DNA of 64,000 bases. It comes from CALBRZ01 sp964511065 (GTDB taxonomy: Bacteria; Planctomycetota; Planctomycetia; Pirellulales; S012-138). The stretch lies in assembly GCA_964511065.1 (NCBI GenBank), contig CAZEEG010000008.1, forward strand, positions 1-64,000, in the 5' to 3' direction. Under the pieces are notes generated by a model, which was given only the letters and a program-made list of their open reading frames with translations, was not told where the DNA came from and did not search any database. A program made the position numbers and the translations under genes. This document shows, one piece after another, positions 1-9,244 of the stretch (positions are counted from its first letter, which is position 1; each line of letters starts with the position of its first letter).

Positions 1-761
1 TGGTGACCGACGATCCGGGCGTCCATCACTATCAGATGGAAGTTGCCGGCCGGTTCGCCAACACCATCTGGTACGACGAGTGCTCCGACGGCCGCGGTTA
101 TGCTCACTGGGGTATTGCCGGCACGGTGGCCTTTCCCGATGGCGAAGCCGGCCCCCGCAACCAGGCCCGCATCAGGACACGTCCTGAAGCCCAAACCAGC
201 CGCCGCTGGATCGACACCGGCCAGATTGTCGGTGCCGATATGTACGAACTGATCGGCCTGGAGGGCGTGCTCAACTTGGGCCCGTTGCAGTGGGTGAGCG
301 AGTATCAGCACCTATTTGTGCAGCGAGAATTCGGCGGGCCGGACGTTCAGTTCGGCGGCGTGTACACCTACGTGTCGTACTTCCTGACCGGCGAACACAT
401 CCCCTGGGATCGGACTTCCGGCACCATTGGCCGCGTGAAACCGTTCGAGAATTTCTTCCTCGTCCGCACCTGCGACGGTAGCTGGGGAAGCGGCTGGGGA
501 GCCTGGCAAGTCGCCTGCCGGTACTCCTTTGGCGACTTCACCGACGGCGACATCCACGGCGGTATCGGCAGCAGCGTCAACTTCGGCCTGAACTGGTGGT
601 GGACGTCGCATAGCCGTATGCAGTTCAACTACATCTACGGGCGCATCCACGACCGGTACGACCAGAACATCAGTTCCAGCACAGGGCTGCCCAGCGGAAA
701 TATCGGGCCAACCGAGGGCGATTACCACATTGTCGGCCTGCGGTTCATGCTCGACTGGTAA
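1..761 (+). CDS. OprO/OprP-type porin, C-terminal part
   Basis: This is the end of a beta-barrel outer-membrane protein; the reading frame is open to the left edge, so the N-terminus lies outside the window. The visible 250 or so residues alternate aromatic and polar residues in short amphipathic strands (for example WVSEYQHLFVQ and VACRYSFGDF). They end in a hydrophobic strand with a C-terminal aromatic (LRFMLDW), the usual insertion signal of outer-membrane barrels. The strand pattern and the text near the end resemble phosphate-selective porin O/P proteins, which are multiplied in planctomycetes. The transported solute cannot be told from sequence. The next gene starts 78 bases downstream on the same strand and encodes a Cys-rich exported protein. 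Confidence 0.8.
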   Translation, partial: VTDDPGVHHYQMEVAGRFANTIWYDECSDGRGYAHWGIAGTVAFPDGEAGPRNQARIRTRPEAQTSRRWIDTGQIVGADMYELIGLEGVLNLGPLQWVSEYQHLFVQREFGGPDVQFGGVYTYVSYFLTGEHIPWDRTSGTIGRVKPFENFFLVRTCDGSWGSGWGAWQVACRYSFGDFTDGDIHGGIGSSVNFGLNWWWTSHSRMQFNYIYGRIHDRYDQNISSSTGLPSGNIGPTEGDYHIVGLRFMLDW

Positions 762-839
762 CGGCGGCACACCGCGCTGTAGGCGCGGCGCGGCCTTCAC
801 CGGCAACGAAGCGCCAGACACGATATAAGGAATTGGAGC

Positions 840-1277
840 ATGCTGCGGATCCTGCTGTGTGCTGCCGCGCTAGCCGCGGTGTGTGGCTCTCACGTGAGCA
901 TCGCAGCCGACGAATCCAGCCCGGCCAACAAGCGGCCTTGCTGCCCTCCCCAATGCCCCAACTGCAAGGCGTATTGCAAGTTTGAAATGGTGGATGGCAA
1001 GGAAGAAAAATCCTGCTGGTGTGTGGAGCGCAAGGCGATTTGCATTCCGAGGATCACGTTCCCTTGGCAAAAATGCTGCGAACCCAAGTGCGGCCGGGTC
1101 AAGTGGGTGAAGGTCTTGAAGGAGATGACGTACGAGTGCGATCGCTGCCAATGCAAATGGACTGTGGTGGAAGAGCCCTGCCCTGCCTGTTGCGACGAAA
1201 CCGGCGGCTCACACGAATCCCCACCAGGTGAGGCCCGCGAGGCCGTGGTCCGCCGCCTGCCCAGGCTCCTGAAATAG
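840..1277 (+). CDS. cysteine-rich exported protein
   Basis: A 145-residue protein with a clear signal peptide: hydrophobic residues 2-20, with likely cleavage after the Ala-Ala near residue 23. The mature part is rich in cysteine, much of it in CC, CxxC and CxC clusters (CCPPQCPNCKAYC, CWC, CC, CDRCQC, CPACC). That suggests several disulphides or metal binding outside the cytoplasm. The C-terminal tail is basic. The ATG follows AAGGAATTGGAGC, a good ribosome binding site. I recognise it as a type of small Cys-rich secreted protein seen in planctomycetes but know no function. It may be co-transcribed with the porin upstream. Confidence 0.75.
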   Translation: MLRILLCAAALAAVCGSHVSIAADESSPANKRPCCPPQCPNCKAYCKFEMVDGKEEKSCWCVERKAICIPRITFPWQKCCEPKCGRVKWVKVLKEMTYECDRCQCKWTVVEEPCPACCDETGGSHESPPGEAREAVVRRLPRLLK

Positions 1278-1499
1278 CCGCCGGGCGGCGCTTCTCATAC
1301 CCTGCGGCGAACAACCACGGGGCCGCGGCCGACTCCGCCGTTTTGCGGCTTGATCGGCCCCCGGCAGGTATGCTCTGCTCTGGTCCGCCCGCAGACGCGA
1401 GATGCCCGCCCGGCGTTTTTACGGCTTGATCCGTGCCGAACCTTTGTGGCAGGATCGAGTCCACTCCCCGTTCCCCCCCATCCACCCGCGAGAAATGTT

Positions 1500-2414
1500 G
1501 TGACCCGACCGCTCAGGTTAGGAACCCGAGGCAGCAAGCTGGCCCAGTGGCAAGCCAATCACGTAGCCGGCAGGCTCCAGCAAGCCGGCTGTTCGGTTGA
1601 AATCGTGTTGATCTCCACCATCGGCGATCAGCGCCAGCAGGAGCCGATTGCCGATGTCGGCCAAGGTGTATTCACCAAGGAGATTCAGCGGGCCTTGCTC
1701 GATGGGCAGGTGGACTTGGCCGTCCACAGCCTCAAGGACCTGCCAACCGAGCCAACCCCGGGGCTGTCGCTGGCGGCCGTGCCGCGGCGGGCCGCCGTGG
1801 GCGATGCCCTGCTCAGCCGCCAGGGGCAAACCTTCGAGCAACTGCCGCAAGGCGCCGTCGTCGGCACCGGCAGTAGCCGCCGCCGGGCCCAGTTGTGGTA
1901 TCGCCGCCCGGACCTGGTGCTGCACGATCTTCGCGGCAATGTCGATACCCGCATTCGCAAGCTGCAAGAGGGCCAGTTCGACGCGATCATCCTGGCCGAA
2001 GCCGGCCTGACGCGGCTCGGCCTGCACGAACACATCACCGAAGTGCTGCCGCTACAGTGGTACCTTCCGGCTGTTGGACAAGGGGCCCTGGGAATCGAAA
2101 TCCGCGAGGACGACGCCACCACCCGCCAGGCGGTCGCCGTGCTGGACGATGCCGACACCCATGCGGCAGTGACTGCGGAAAGAGCGCTGCTGGCCGGACT
2201 CCGGGCGGGTTGCCTGGCTCCGGTGGGGGCGTGGGCCCGCATGGTGGAAGGCCAGTTGGTGCTGGAGGCCGTGGTGCTGAGCATCGACGGCCGCCAGCGG
2301 CTGACCGCTACGAAGCAGGGACCGCCAGAGAACGCCGCTTCCTTGGGCCAGCAGGCGGCCGAAGAACTGATCGCGGCCGGGGCCACGGCATTGATCCAAG
2401 ATGCCCGGCGATAA
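1500..2414 (+). CDS. hemC: porphobilinogen deaminase (hydroxymethylbilane synthase)
   Basis: HemC polymerises four porphobilinogen molecules into hydroxymethylbilane in cytosolic tetrapyrrole synthesis. The frame is open from 1350, but homology begins at a GTG at 1500 (MTRPLRLGTRGSKLAQWQ), giving 304 residues, the normal family length. Seen motifs are LGTRGSKLA at the N-terminus, VHSLKDLPT, GTGSSRRRAQL, LRGNVDTRIRKL and AEAGLTRL. Cys238 in LRAGCLAPVG is the expected attachment point of the dipyrromethane cofactor. No other haem gene is adjacent. Confidence 0.97.
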   Translation: MTRPLRLGTRGSKLAQWQANHVAGRLQQAGCSVEIVLISTIGDQRQQEPIADVGQGVFTKEIQRALLDGQVDLAVHSLKDLPTEPTPGLSLAAVPRRAAVGDALLSRQGQTFEQLPQGAVVGTGSSRRRAQLWYRRPDLVLHDLRGNVDTRIRKLQEGQFDAIILAEAGLTRLGLHEHITEVLPLQWYLPAVGQGALGIEIREDDATTRQAVAVLDDADTHAAVTAERALLAGLRAGCLAPVGAWARMVEGQLVLEAVVLSIDGRQRLTATKQGPPENAASLGQQAAEELIAAGATALIQDARR

Positions 2415-2596
2415 CGCCTTGGGCGGCACACGGCGAAGCCCACAGGTCAACGCGCCATTCCCCCCGTTGCCCGTTGCAACGGCCCTATGGTACGCTTGCC
2501 ACTTGTTTTTCGGCCACGGGTCGGCCGTAGCGCGCGTGGCGTTGACAGCGGCCCCCCGTCGCAACCTTGTAGTCCCCCCGCTCAAGTGGGCTAGCG

Positions 2597-3280
2597 ATGC
2601 GTTTTTTTTTCGGGTTCAGGGCGATGTTTCTGGTGTGGTTCAGTAGGGAGGCCGCACAGCGGATCAAGGCGGCCGTGGACGAATGGGAGGGCGCGCTGCC
2701 AGCTCCGCAGCCTTCTCCCGCGGCCGAGGCAAAACCGTCCCCAACCAAGCCAGCCGCNNNNNNNNNNNNNNNNNNNNNNNNNNNNNNNNNNNNNNNNNNN
2801 NNNNNNNNNNNNNNNNNNNNNNNNNNNNNNNNNNNNNNNNNNNNNNNNNNNNNNNNNCCGCCTCCGACTCCATCTAAGCCGGCCCCGCCCAAGCCAACTC
2901 GTAGCGAAGCCCTCACGCTGCTGGCGGCCTTGCAGCGGGAAGCTCGGTTTGTCGACCTGGTACAGGAGCCGCTCGACGGGTACAGCGACGCCCAAGTGGG
3001 CGCGGCCGCCCGCGACGTACTCCGCGATTGCTACAAAGTGGTGAAGCGGATGTTCGACCTTAAACCCGTAGCAACCCAGGAAGAAGGCAGCGATATGGAC
3101 GTGCCCGCGGGTTTCGACGCCGGCCGCATTCGACTCACGGGCAACGTCACGGGCGACCCGCCGTTCCGCGGCAAACTGGTGCATCACGGCTGGGAGGCCA
3201 GCCACGTGCAGTTGCCGGAATGGTCGGGCAGCGAAGCGGCATCGCGCGTGGTCGCCCCGGCCGAGGTCGAGTTGAAATAA
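2597..3280 (+). CDS. DUF2760 family protein, interrupted by an assembly gap
   Basis: The N-terminal 50 or so residues start with a hydrophobic segment (FFFGFRAMFLVWF), followed by an Ala/Pro/Lys-rich linker that runs into the 100-N gap. After the gap a Pro-rich stretch leads into a compact domain (ALTLLAALQREARF, DLVQEPLDGYSDAQVGAA, VPAGFDAGRIRLTGNV, PPFRGKLVHHGWEA) that I recognise as DUF2760, a family of unknown function. Because 100 N is a placeholder length, the true length and even the frame relation of the two halves are not proven. ATG at 2597 is taken as the start; the Met at 2624 is an alternative. gatB follows 70 bases later. Confidence 0.7.
   Translation: MRFFFGFRAMFLVWFSREAAQRIKAAVDEWEGALPAPQPSPAAEAKPSPTKPAXXXXXXXXXXXXXXXXXXXXXXXXXXXXXXXXXXPPPTPSKPAPPKPTRSEALTLLAALQREARFVDLVQEPLDGYSDAQVGAAARDVLRDCYKVVKRMFDLKPVATQEEGSDMDVPAGFDAGRIRLTGNVTGDPPFRGKLVHHGWEASHVQLPEWSGSEAASRVVAPAEVELK
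2758..2857. other. assembly gap of 100 N
   Basis: Exactly 100 undetermined bases, the usual placeholder for a scaffold join of unknown size. It falls inside the Pro/Ala-rich linker of the DUF2760 gene; low-complexity GC-rich sequence there is a plausible reason for the break. Confidence 0.99.
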
Positions 3281-3301
3281 TTCGCACGCGGCAGCGCCAC
3301 C

Positions 3302-3316
3302 GGGGGCGCGGCCCCC
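3302..3316 (+). terminator. short GC hairpin after the DUF2760 gene
   Basis: GGGGGC and GCCCCC can pair around a three-base loop 21 bases after the DUF2760 stop. There is no T-run after it (the next bases are C-rich), so it is at best a weak terminator or mRNA 3' stem. Confidence 0.3.
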
Positions 3317-3350
3317 TCCCCCCCAAGCATCCTCTCCAGCAACCACCAAC

Positions 3351-4856
3351 ATGCCCCACGCAAAGGCAAACGACGTGTCTGCCGAAGTTCCCTACGACGT
3401 GGTGATCGGCTTGGAAGTCCACGTCCAACTGCTCACCCAGACCAAGCTGTTCTGTGGATGCAGCACGGCATTTGGCGCCCCGCCCAATACACAGACCTGC
3501 CCCGTGTGTTTGGGTTTGCCGGGTGCGTTGCCGGTGATGAACCGCGAGGCGTTTGAATTGGCGCTGCGCACCGCCGCCGCCTTGAACTGCCGCCTGGCGC
3601 CGTACACCAAGTGGGACCGCAAGCAGTACTACTATCCCGACTTGCCCAAGGGCTACCAGATCAGCCAGTACGACCTGCCGTTTTCATCGGATGGTTCGCT
3701 GACCATCTTCGATGCCAAGGGCCGGTTTAAGCCGCGGCCCATTCGTATCCAACGGGTGCATCTGGAAGAGGATGCTGGCAAGAGCATGCACGACGAACAA
3801 GCCGGCCGGGCCGATAGCCGCATCGACTTGAACCGCGCCGGCACGCCGCTGTTGGAGATCGTCAGCCAGCCCGACCTTCGCTCCCCCGCCGAGGCTAAGG
3901 CGTATCTCACAGAACTGAAGCTGCTGCTGACCTACTTGGGCGTTTCCGACTGCAACATGCAGGAGGGCAGCCTGCGCGTCGATGCCAACGTGAACCTGCA
4001 CGTCCACACCGCAGAGGGCGTTGTGCCCACCCCGATTGTGGAAGTGAAGAACATGAACAGCTTCCGCGCGGTCGAGCGAGGGATCGCCTACGAAGCCCAG
4101 CGGCAGTACCAGGTTTTTCAGGAAACCGGGCGGCGGTTGGGCGATGTGCCGAAGCAAACGCGCGGCTGGGACGAAGAAGCAGGCGTTACCCGGGCCCAGC
4201 GCGAGAAGGAAGAATCCAGCGACTACCGCTACTTCCCCGATCCTGACCTGGTACCCGTCACCGTCAGCGAAGCCAAGATGCAGCAGGTTCGCGAACAGCT
4301 AGGCGAGTTGCCCGCCGCGCTGCGGCAGCGGCTCGAAACCGATTACGGCATCACCCCGTACGATGCCGACGTGCTGGTGAACCAGGGCCGGGCCGTGGTG
4401 GACTATTACCTCGAACTGGCCCAGCGCTGCGGCGACGGCAAACTGGCCGCCAACTGGATGCAGCAGGACGTGATGCGAACGCTCAACGAGCGCGGCATCG
4501 ACATCGACCAGTTCCCGATTTCCGCCGGCCGCCTGGCTGACCTGCTTTCGCTCATCAGTGCAGGCAGCCTGCCAGCGACCCGAGCCCGCGAAGTCTTTGA
4601 GCGGCTGCTCACCAGCGATGAATCGGCCGCCGAAGCCGTAGCCTCCCTGGGCATCGAAAAGGTGGACCAGTCCGAGTTGGAGTCGCTTTGCCGGCAGTTG
4701 ATCGAAGAGAACCCCAAGCTGGTGGCCGACATCAAAGCCGGCAAGATGAAAGCCGCGGGAGCGTTCATCGGGGCCGCGAAAAAGAAGAATCCCAACATCG
4801 ATCCGGTCCAGGTCAAGGACCTCTGCCTGCAGATGATCACCGCCGAAGGTCTATAG
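3351..4856 (+). CDS. gatB: Asp/Glu-tRNA(Asn/Gln) amidotransferase subunit B
   Basis: GatB binds the mischarged Glu-tRNA(Gln) or Asp-tRNA(Asn) in the GatCAB complex and transfers ammonia from GatA to make the correct amide-charged tRNA. The 501 residues match the family along their length: VVIGLEVHVQLLT, FCGCSTAFGAPPNTQTCPVC with zinc-type cysteines, YYYPDLPKGYQISQYD, the catalytic segment HLEEDAGKSMHD, and the C-terminal tRNA-binding YqeY-like helical domain (about 350-500). gatA and gatC are not in the window, so the complex is encoded at more than one locus. Confidence 0.98.
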   Translation: MPHAKANDVSAEVPYDVVIGLEVHVQLLTQTKLFCGCSTAFGAPPNTQTCPVCLGLPGALPVMNREAFELALRTAAALNCRLAPYTKWDRKQYYYPDLPKGYQISQYDLPFSSDGSLTIFDAKGRFKPRPIRIQRVHLEEDAGKSMHDEQAGRADSRIDLNRAGTPLLEIVSQPDLRSPAEAKAYLTELKLLLTYLGVSDCNMQEGSLRVDANVNLHVHTAEGVVPTPIVEVKNMNSFRAVERGIAYEAQRQYQVFQETGRRLGDVPKQTRGWDEEAGVTRAQREKEESSDYRYFPDPDLVPVTVSEAKMQQVREQLGELPAALRQRLETDYGITPYDADVLVNQGRAVVDYYLELAQRCGDGKLAANWMQQDVMRTLNERGIDIDQFPISAGRLADLLSLISAGSLPATRAREVFERLLTSDESAAEAVASLGIEKVDQSELESLCRQLIEENPKLVADIKAGKMKAAGAFIGAAKKKNPNIDPVQVKDLCLQMITAEGL

Positions 4857-5199
4857 CACCGAGCGGTAAACCGTGCCCAGTCGGATGCCACGGCCCTACG
4901 AGCCGGGGGTGATCCCTTCCGGAGGTCCGGCTATTGCCGGACGCAAACGGGGGTTGAATGGGTTAAAACCATCGAATCCCAAGCCAAATGCATATGCGCC
5001 GATTCGCGGCCGGTGGAACCGGCCCTACGACAGGGCGGCTTCGCGGGGGGCCTTATGGCGTCACGATCGGGAAGCCGCCCAGCGTTTGCAAACGGCGTTG
5101 GAAACGATGCTGCGGTACCAGACGCAGTATCAACAGCAATCGGCATCAACAGCAATCGGTGCGGATCGACCTCGTCGTATAGCGCAGACGCTGCGCCGC
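4857..5199. other. convergent intergenic region with hairpin and 16-bp tandem repeat
   Basis: This lies between the convergent gatB and transporter genes. A hairpin at 4925-4942 (GTCCGGC, four-base loop, GCCGGAC) may end gatB transcription, although no T-run follows. A 16-base unit is repeated twice in tandem at 5129-5144 and 5145-5160, differing only in the last base. No convincing gene is seen. Confidence 0.6.
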
Positions 5200-6477
5200 T
5201 CAAAGCATTACCCCCACCACGCAGGCCGTCATGCAGCTTGCCAGGGTCCCACCAAGCATGGCGCGGAAGCCCAGTCGGGCAAGGTCGCCTCGCCGCTGCG
5301 GTGCCAGCGGACCAATCCCTCCAAGCTGCACGCCAATCGACCCAAAATTGGCAAACCCGCACAGCGCGTACGTGGCCAGGACATCCGAACGATCGGAAAT
5401 GCTGGAAACGTGGGGCAGCCACTCCGGCGGCACGGTGGTCAACGCCCCCAGGCCGGGGATCGGCTGGGTGCGAAGCCGGACCAATTGGTCGTAAGCCAGG
5501 AATTCGTTCCCTACCATCTTGATGCCTAGCAGTTGGCCCACTTCCAGGCGATCGCCCACATCAATCCCCATTAGCCAGGCCAGCGGTGCGAAAGCGTACC
5601 CTAACACGGCTTGCAGACTCCAGGCTTGCCCGAAGTAGCCGCCGAACCAGACCAGGATCTGATCGACCAGGTACAGCAGACCGAGGAACGCGATCAGCAT
5701 GGCGGCCACGTTCAGGGCCAGCTTGAGTCCTTCGCCGGCCCCAATGGCCGCGGCGTGAATGGCGTTCACGGCTTCGCTCTTGGGATGGATGCGGACATGC
5801 CCGAGCGTGAGCGGTTCGGCCAATTCTGGCTGCATCACCTTGGCGATCAGCAATGCAGCCGGGGCTGAAATCACCGATGCCGTGAGCAGGTGCCCCGGAT
5901 CAACGCCCATGCCCACGTAAGCGGCCATCACCCCGCCGGCTACAGTCGCGAAACCTCCCACCATCACCGCCATCAGTTCGGACTGGGTCATCTGTGCCAG
6001 GTAGGGCCGGATCACCAGCGGGGCCTCGGTCTGGCCCACAAAAATGTTGGCCGCGGTCGAAAGGGTTTCGGCCCCGGAAGTCCGCAGCGTTTTTTGCATG
6101 ACAAACGCCGTGGCCCGGATCACCCATTGCATCACCCCGAAGTAATACAGCACCGACATTAACGACGAAAAGAAGATGATGGTCGGCAGCGCATTGAAGG
6201 CGAACGAGGTGAGGATGAAATCCTGCTTCATCAGGGCGTCGCCGAACACGAACCTCGCGCCGGCCGAGGCGCACGCTACCAGCCCCAGGAACCCGTCACT
6301 GATCACGTCAAACGCGGTTCGGCCGGGCCCGGTATGCAACACCACGAAGGCAAAGATGAATTGCAGGATGATGCCGCCGAACACCACGCGGAAGTTGAAG
6401 TGTCGCTTGTTCGTGCTGAGCAGCCACGCCAAGGCCACCATGCCCAACAAACCAAGCGCACTGATAGCCTGCTGCAT
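5200..6477 (-). CDS. CNT-family nucleoside transporter (NupC type)
   Basis: A concentrative nucleoside transporter of the inner membrane that imports nucleosides with a cation. Starting at the Met at 6477 (MQQAISALGLLGMVALAWLLS) gives 425 residues and puts a membrane helix first, as in the family; the frame is open to 6519. Seen motifs are FAFNALPTIIFFSSLM, GAETLSTAANIFVGQTEAPL (nucleoside and Na+ site region, QTEAPL), and MAYVGMG-like and VGNEFLAY segments near the C-terminus. The hydrophobic profile fits about 8-10 helices. It lies 192 bases downstream of pyk on the same strand. Substrate preference (purine or pyrimidine) is not predictable here. Confidence 0.92.
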   Translation of the reverse strand: MQQAISALGLLGMVALAWLLSTNKRHFNFRVVFGGIILQFIFAFVVLHTGPGRTAFDVISDGFLGLVACASAGARFVFGDALMKQDFILTSFAFNALPTIIFFSSLMSVLYYFGVMQWVIRATAFVMQKTLRTSGAETLSTAANIFVGQTEAPLVIRPYLAQMTQSELMAVMVGGFATVAGGVMAAYVGMGVDPGHLLTASVISAPAALLIAKVMQPELAEPLTLGHVRIHPKSEAVNAIHAAAIGAGEGLKLALNVAAMLIAFLGLLYLVDQILVWFGGYFGQAWSLQAVLGYAFAPLAWLMGIDVGDRLEVGQLLGIKMVGNEFLAYDQLVRLRTQPIPGLGALTTVPPEWLPHVSSISDRSDVLATYALCGFANFGSIGVQLGGIGPLAPQRRGDLARLGFRAMLGGTLASCMTACVVGVML

Positions 6478-6669
6478 GGGAAGAAAACCGCCAGAGGATG
6501 GCCAAACGTCAATCATCAACTGCGGTAGATATTAGCCCAAGCCGATGCGCGATGCGATGCCACGTTGCCCGCTGTCCCGGCGTGCCAAGGGTGATTGGCA
6601 AGTACCCGCCGGTTGCGGTCGGCCGTCTGCGGTCGGCTGTCTGCGGCCCGCGCCCTGGCAGGGCCAGCT

Positions 6670-8121
6670 TCAGGACACATTCCCGCTCACCTCGTGGACC
6701 ACCAGCAGATTATGAACCGAGGCGCCCAGCGAGGTACCCCGCACCAGCAGGATGCGGTCGCGGGGCGAAAGCAGGTTGTGCTGTTTTCCCCAGCGCTCGA
6801 TGAATTCGGCCAGCGCCGCGCTATCCTGCACGGGCGCGTTCTCCAGCGGTTTCACGCCCCAGAACAAGTTCATTTGCCGCAAGGTTTGCGGATCGTCGCT
6901 AATCCCCACCACGGGCACGAAGTTTCTCAGGTTCGACATGGCCAGGGCCGTGGCCCCGCTGTGGCTGGCCACCACGATCATGGCGGCTTCCAACTCTCGG
7001 GCAATCTGCGAGGCCCCCGCAACCACTGCCTGAGTAATCGGGTGCAATCCCATGATCCGCGAGTTGCTGACTCCGCGCGGAGGGCGGTGCTCAAAGAGGC
7101 ATTCCGTTTCCTTGGCGATCCGCTGCATCATCGCCACCGCTGCCACCGGGTGTTCGCCCACGGCGGTCTCGCCCGATAGCATGCAGGCGTCGGCGCCGTC
7201 CAGCACGGCATTGGCCACGTCGGTGGCTTCGGCCCGGGTGGGGCGCAGGTTGTAGTGCATGCTTTCGAGCATCTGGGTCGCCACGATCACCGGCTTTTGC
7301 AAGCGGTTACAGGTGGCAATGATTTGCTTCTGGACAACGCCGATCCGCGCCACGTCGATTTCCACGCCCAGATCGCCCCGGGCCACCATCGCCCCATCGG
7401 CAGCGGCCACGATCTCCTCCAGGCATTGCAGCGCCTCGGGCTTTTCGATCTTGGCGATAATCTTGGCCTTGCAGCGCTGCTCCAGCAGCACCCGCCGCAA
7501 CTGGTGGACATCCTCGGGACGGCGCACGAAGCTGAGGCCGATGAAATCCGCACCGGCCTGGATGGCCCAAGCGGCGTTGTCGTGATCCCGCTCGGTCATG
7601 GCCGGCGTGCGGAGTTTGACCCCCGGCAGGTTCACGCCCTGGCGGCTGCGAACGGTTCCCTCCTGCACAACCACGCACCGGGCGTAATCGTCCGTCCGCT
7701 CGACCACGCGGAGGCTCACCGTGCCGTCGGCCAGCATCACGCTGTCGCCCTCGTTGAGATCGTCGATCAGCATCTCGTAGGTGGTTGCCAGTTCGCCGGC
7801 CTGCGAAGGTTCCCCGCGGACAAAGCGCACCTCGCTCCCCTCCTGGCAGTGGTATTCACCGCCGGGCAGTTCCTTGAGGCGAATCTTCGGGCCAGCCAGG
7901 TCGACCAGCACGCCCACTGGCCAGCCCACCTCGCGCGAGGCCGCGCGTATGTCCGTAAACTGCTGCTGGTGCTGCTCGCGGGTGCCGTGCGCCATGTTCA
8001 GGCGAAAGATATCCACGCCGGCGTGGATGAGCTTCAGCAGCATCTCCGGCGACGAGGAAGCAGGCCCCAACGTGGCCACAATCTTGGTGCGGCAATGCAA
8101 GGCAGGGGCAACAGAAGTCAT
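6670..8121 (-). CDS. pyk: pyruvate kinase
   Basis: Catalyses the last step of glycolysis, phosphoenolpyruvate plus ADP to pyruvate plus ATP, in the cytoplasm. The frame extends to 8289, but homology starts at ATG 8121 (MTSVAPALHCRTKIVATLGPAS), giving 483 residues, the usual length without a C-terminal phosphohistidine extension. Motifs are FRLNMAHGT, IIAKIEKPEAL with the active-site Lys, MVARGDLGVEI, KPVIVATQMLESM and the nucleotide-binding RPTRAEATDVANAVLDG. The C-terminal allosteric domain is complete. A weak GAGAAC site lies before the chosen ATG. Confidence 0.97.
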   Translation of the reverse strand: MTSVAPALHCRTKIVATLGPASSSPEMLLKLIHAGVDIFRLNMAHGTREQHQQQFTDIRAASREVGWPVGVLVDLAGPKIRLKELPGGEYHCQEGSEVRFVRGEPSQAGELATTYEMLIDDLNEGDSVMLADGTVSLRVVERTDDYARCVVVQEGTVRSRQGVNLPGVKLRTPAMTERDHDNAAWAIQAGADFIGLSFVRRPEDVHQLRRVLLEQRCKAKIIAKIEKPEALQCLEEIVAAADGAMVARGDLGVEIDVARIGVVQKQIIATCNRLQKPVIVATQMLESMHYNLRPTRAEATDVANAVLDGADACMLSGETAVGEHPVAAVAMMQRIAKETECLFEHRPPRGVSNSRIMGLHPITQAVVAGASQIARELEAAMIVVASHSGATALAMSNLRNFVPVVGISDDPQTLRQMNLFWGVKPLENAPVQDSAALAEFIERWGKQHNLLSPRDRILLVRGTSLGASVHNLLVVHEVSGNVS

Positions 8122-8449
8122 AAGTTCGTTCTCGTGGATGGTGGACAACGATCCCACGACAGCACGGCTGCCGTGGCAGGACGCGGCACACACTTTGCAG
8201 CATCTAACGGCCGGCGCGTCTGCGCCAATTGCCACGATTGATGGGGGTGCCTGAACCGGCGGCCTCTCCAGAAGGTTCAGGCATTCCATTGACGCGGCTA
8301 CTTGGCACGGTTGAGAATAGCGTGCATTGTGAAGGCCGTACCTGAGTCAAGTTAACGAAACGCCCGCGGTTCCGCGAGCCCACGCTGGCTCGCAGGATTT
8401 CACCAAGGAACGATCCGCCTGCCTGTGGACTGATCCCGCCTGTTTGGTC
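8122..8449. other. divergent intergenic region, pyk / DUF6174-like gene
   Basis: This should hold promoters for both divergent genes, but no clear -35/-10 pair stands out. A hairpin CGAGCC-loop of six-GGCTCG lies at 8375-8392, with a smaller overlapping stem (CGCGG/CCGCG) just before it. The pyk frame runs open through part of the region without family similarity. Confidence 0.4.
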
Positions 8450-9079
8450 ATGTCGACACCTGCCGCGTCGCAAAACGGAACGCCCCCGCCGGCATCGCAG
8501 CCTTCCGGCTCCGCTACCGCCCTGGACGAAGCGGCGACTGTTGATGTTGCCGGCAGCGTGCCCTTGCGCCCGCGGCTATCGGCCCGCTGGATCGTACTGG
8601 GAAGCTGCGTCGGCCTGATGGGTTCTTGCCTGGCAGGGCTATACTGGCTGAATCGGCCGGCCGAGCCGCCTCCGCCGCTGCTCACACAGCAGCGACTGGC
8701 CGAGGCCTGGCAGCGCTGGCGGGAACGTGGCCCCGATAACTACGACGTGGAATTGGACGTACAAGGCGAAATCGGCGGCAAGGTGGTTGTGCAGGTGCGC
8801 GAAGGCGAGGTGACCTTTTTGAGCCGCGACGGCCAGACGCCCTCGCAGAAACGAACCTGGGTCTACTGGACAATTCCCAATCAATTGGGCGTACTGGAGA
8901 CAGATTTGGCCCATGCGCGGGACACCGGGCCACCGTTCGGCTCGGAAACTTCGCCCGCAGTGTTGCGAGCCGAGTTTGATAGCGAGTATGGTTATCCCAG
9001 TCGCTACCAGCGATTGTCGCTGGGCGGCATGGGGGCGATGAGTTGGCAGATAACCCGTTTTAGAGCATTACCTGATTGA
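8450..9079 (+). CDS. membrane-anchored protein with DUF6174-like domain
   Basis: A 209-residue protein starting at ATG 8450. A Ser/Pro/Ala-rich N-terminus of about 45 residues precedes one transmembrane helix (WIVLGSCVGLMGSCLAGLYWL). The outer domain has the layout of DUF6174 proteins: a YDVELDVQG strand, VVVQVREGEVTFLSRDG, then TIPNQLGVLETDL and a closing EFDSEYGYPSRYQRLS. The D-x-x-YGYP-S motif near the end is the best clue. Function is unknown; it is probably periplasmic and membrane-tethered. adk starts 165 bases downstream. Confidence 0.65.
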   Translation: MSTPAASQNGTPPPASQPSGSATALDEAATVDVAGSVPLRPRLSARWIVLGSCVGLMGSCLAGLYWLNRPAEPPPPLLTQQRLAEAWQRWRERGPDNYDVELDVQGEIGGKVVVQVREGEVTFLSRDGQTPSQKRTWVYWTIPNQLGVLETDLAHARDTGPPFGSETSPAVLRAEFDSEYGYPSRYQRLSLGGMGAMSWQITRFRALPD

Positions 9080-9244
9080 CGGCGTGATTCGGGAGTCGCC
9101 GGCCCGACATCTCCCCCCTCCCGGGTCCCGGCCTGCGAGGGGAGTGGTGTTGAGACAGCGAACCGCATTGTGTCGAGTACGCGTCTGATCTGCCCCCGCC
9201 ATCGGTTGCGGTTTGCAGAACGATGCCAACAAAGGGGACCGGGG

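Noticed and set aside
5129..5160. Two-copy 16-bp repeat considered as a CRISPR or iteron start
   Set aside because: Only two adjoining copies without spacers and no associated genes.
4873..5529. 218-residue plus-strand frame after gatB
   Set aside because: Basic, low-complexity product overlapping the 3' end of the transporter gene; no motif.
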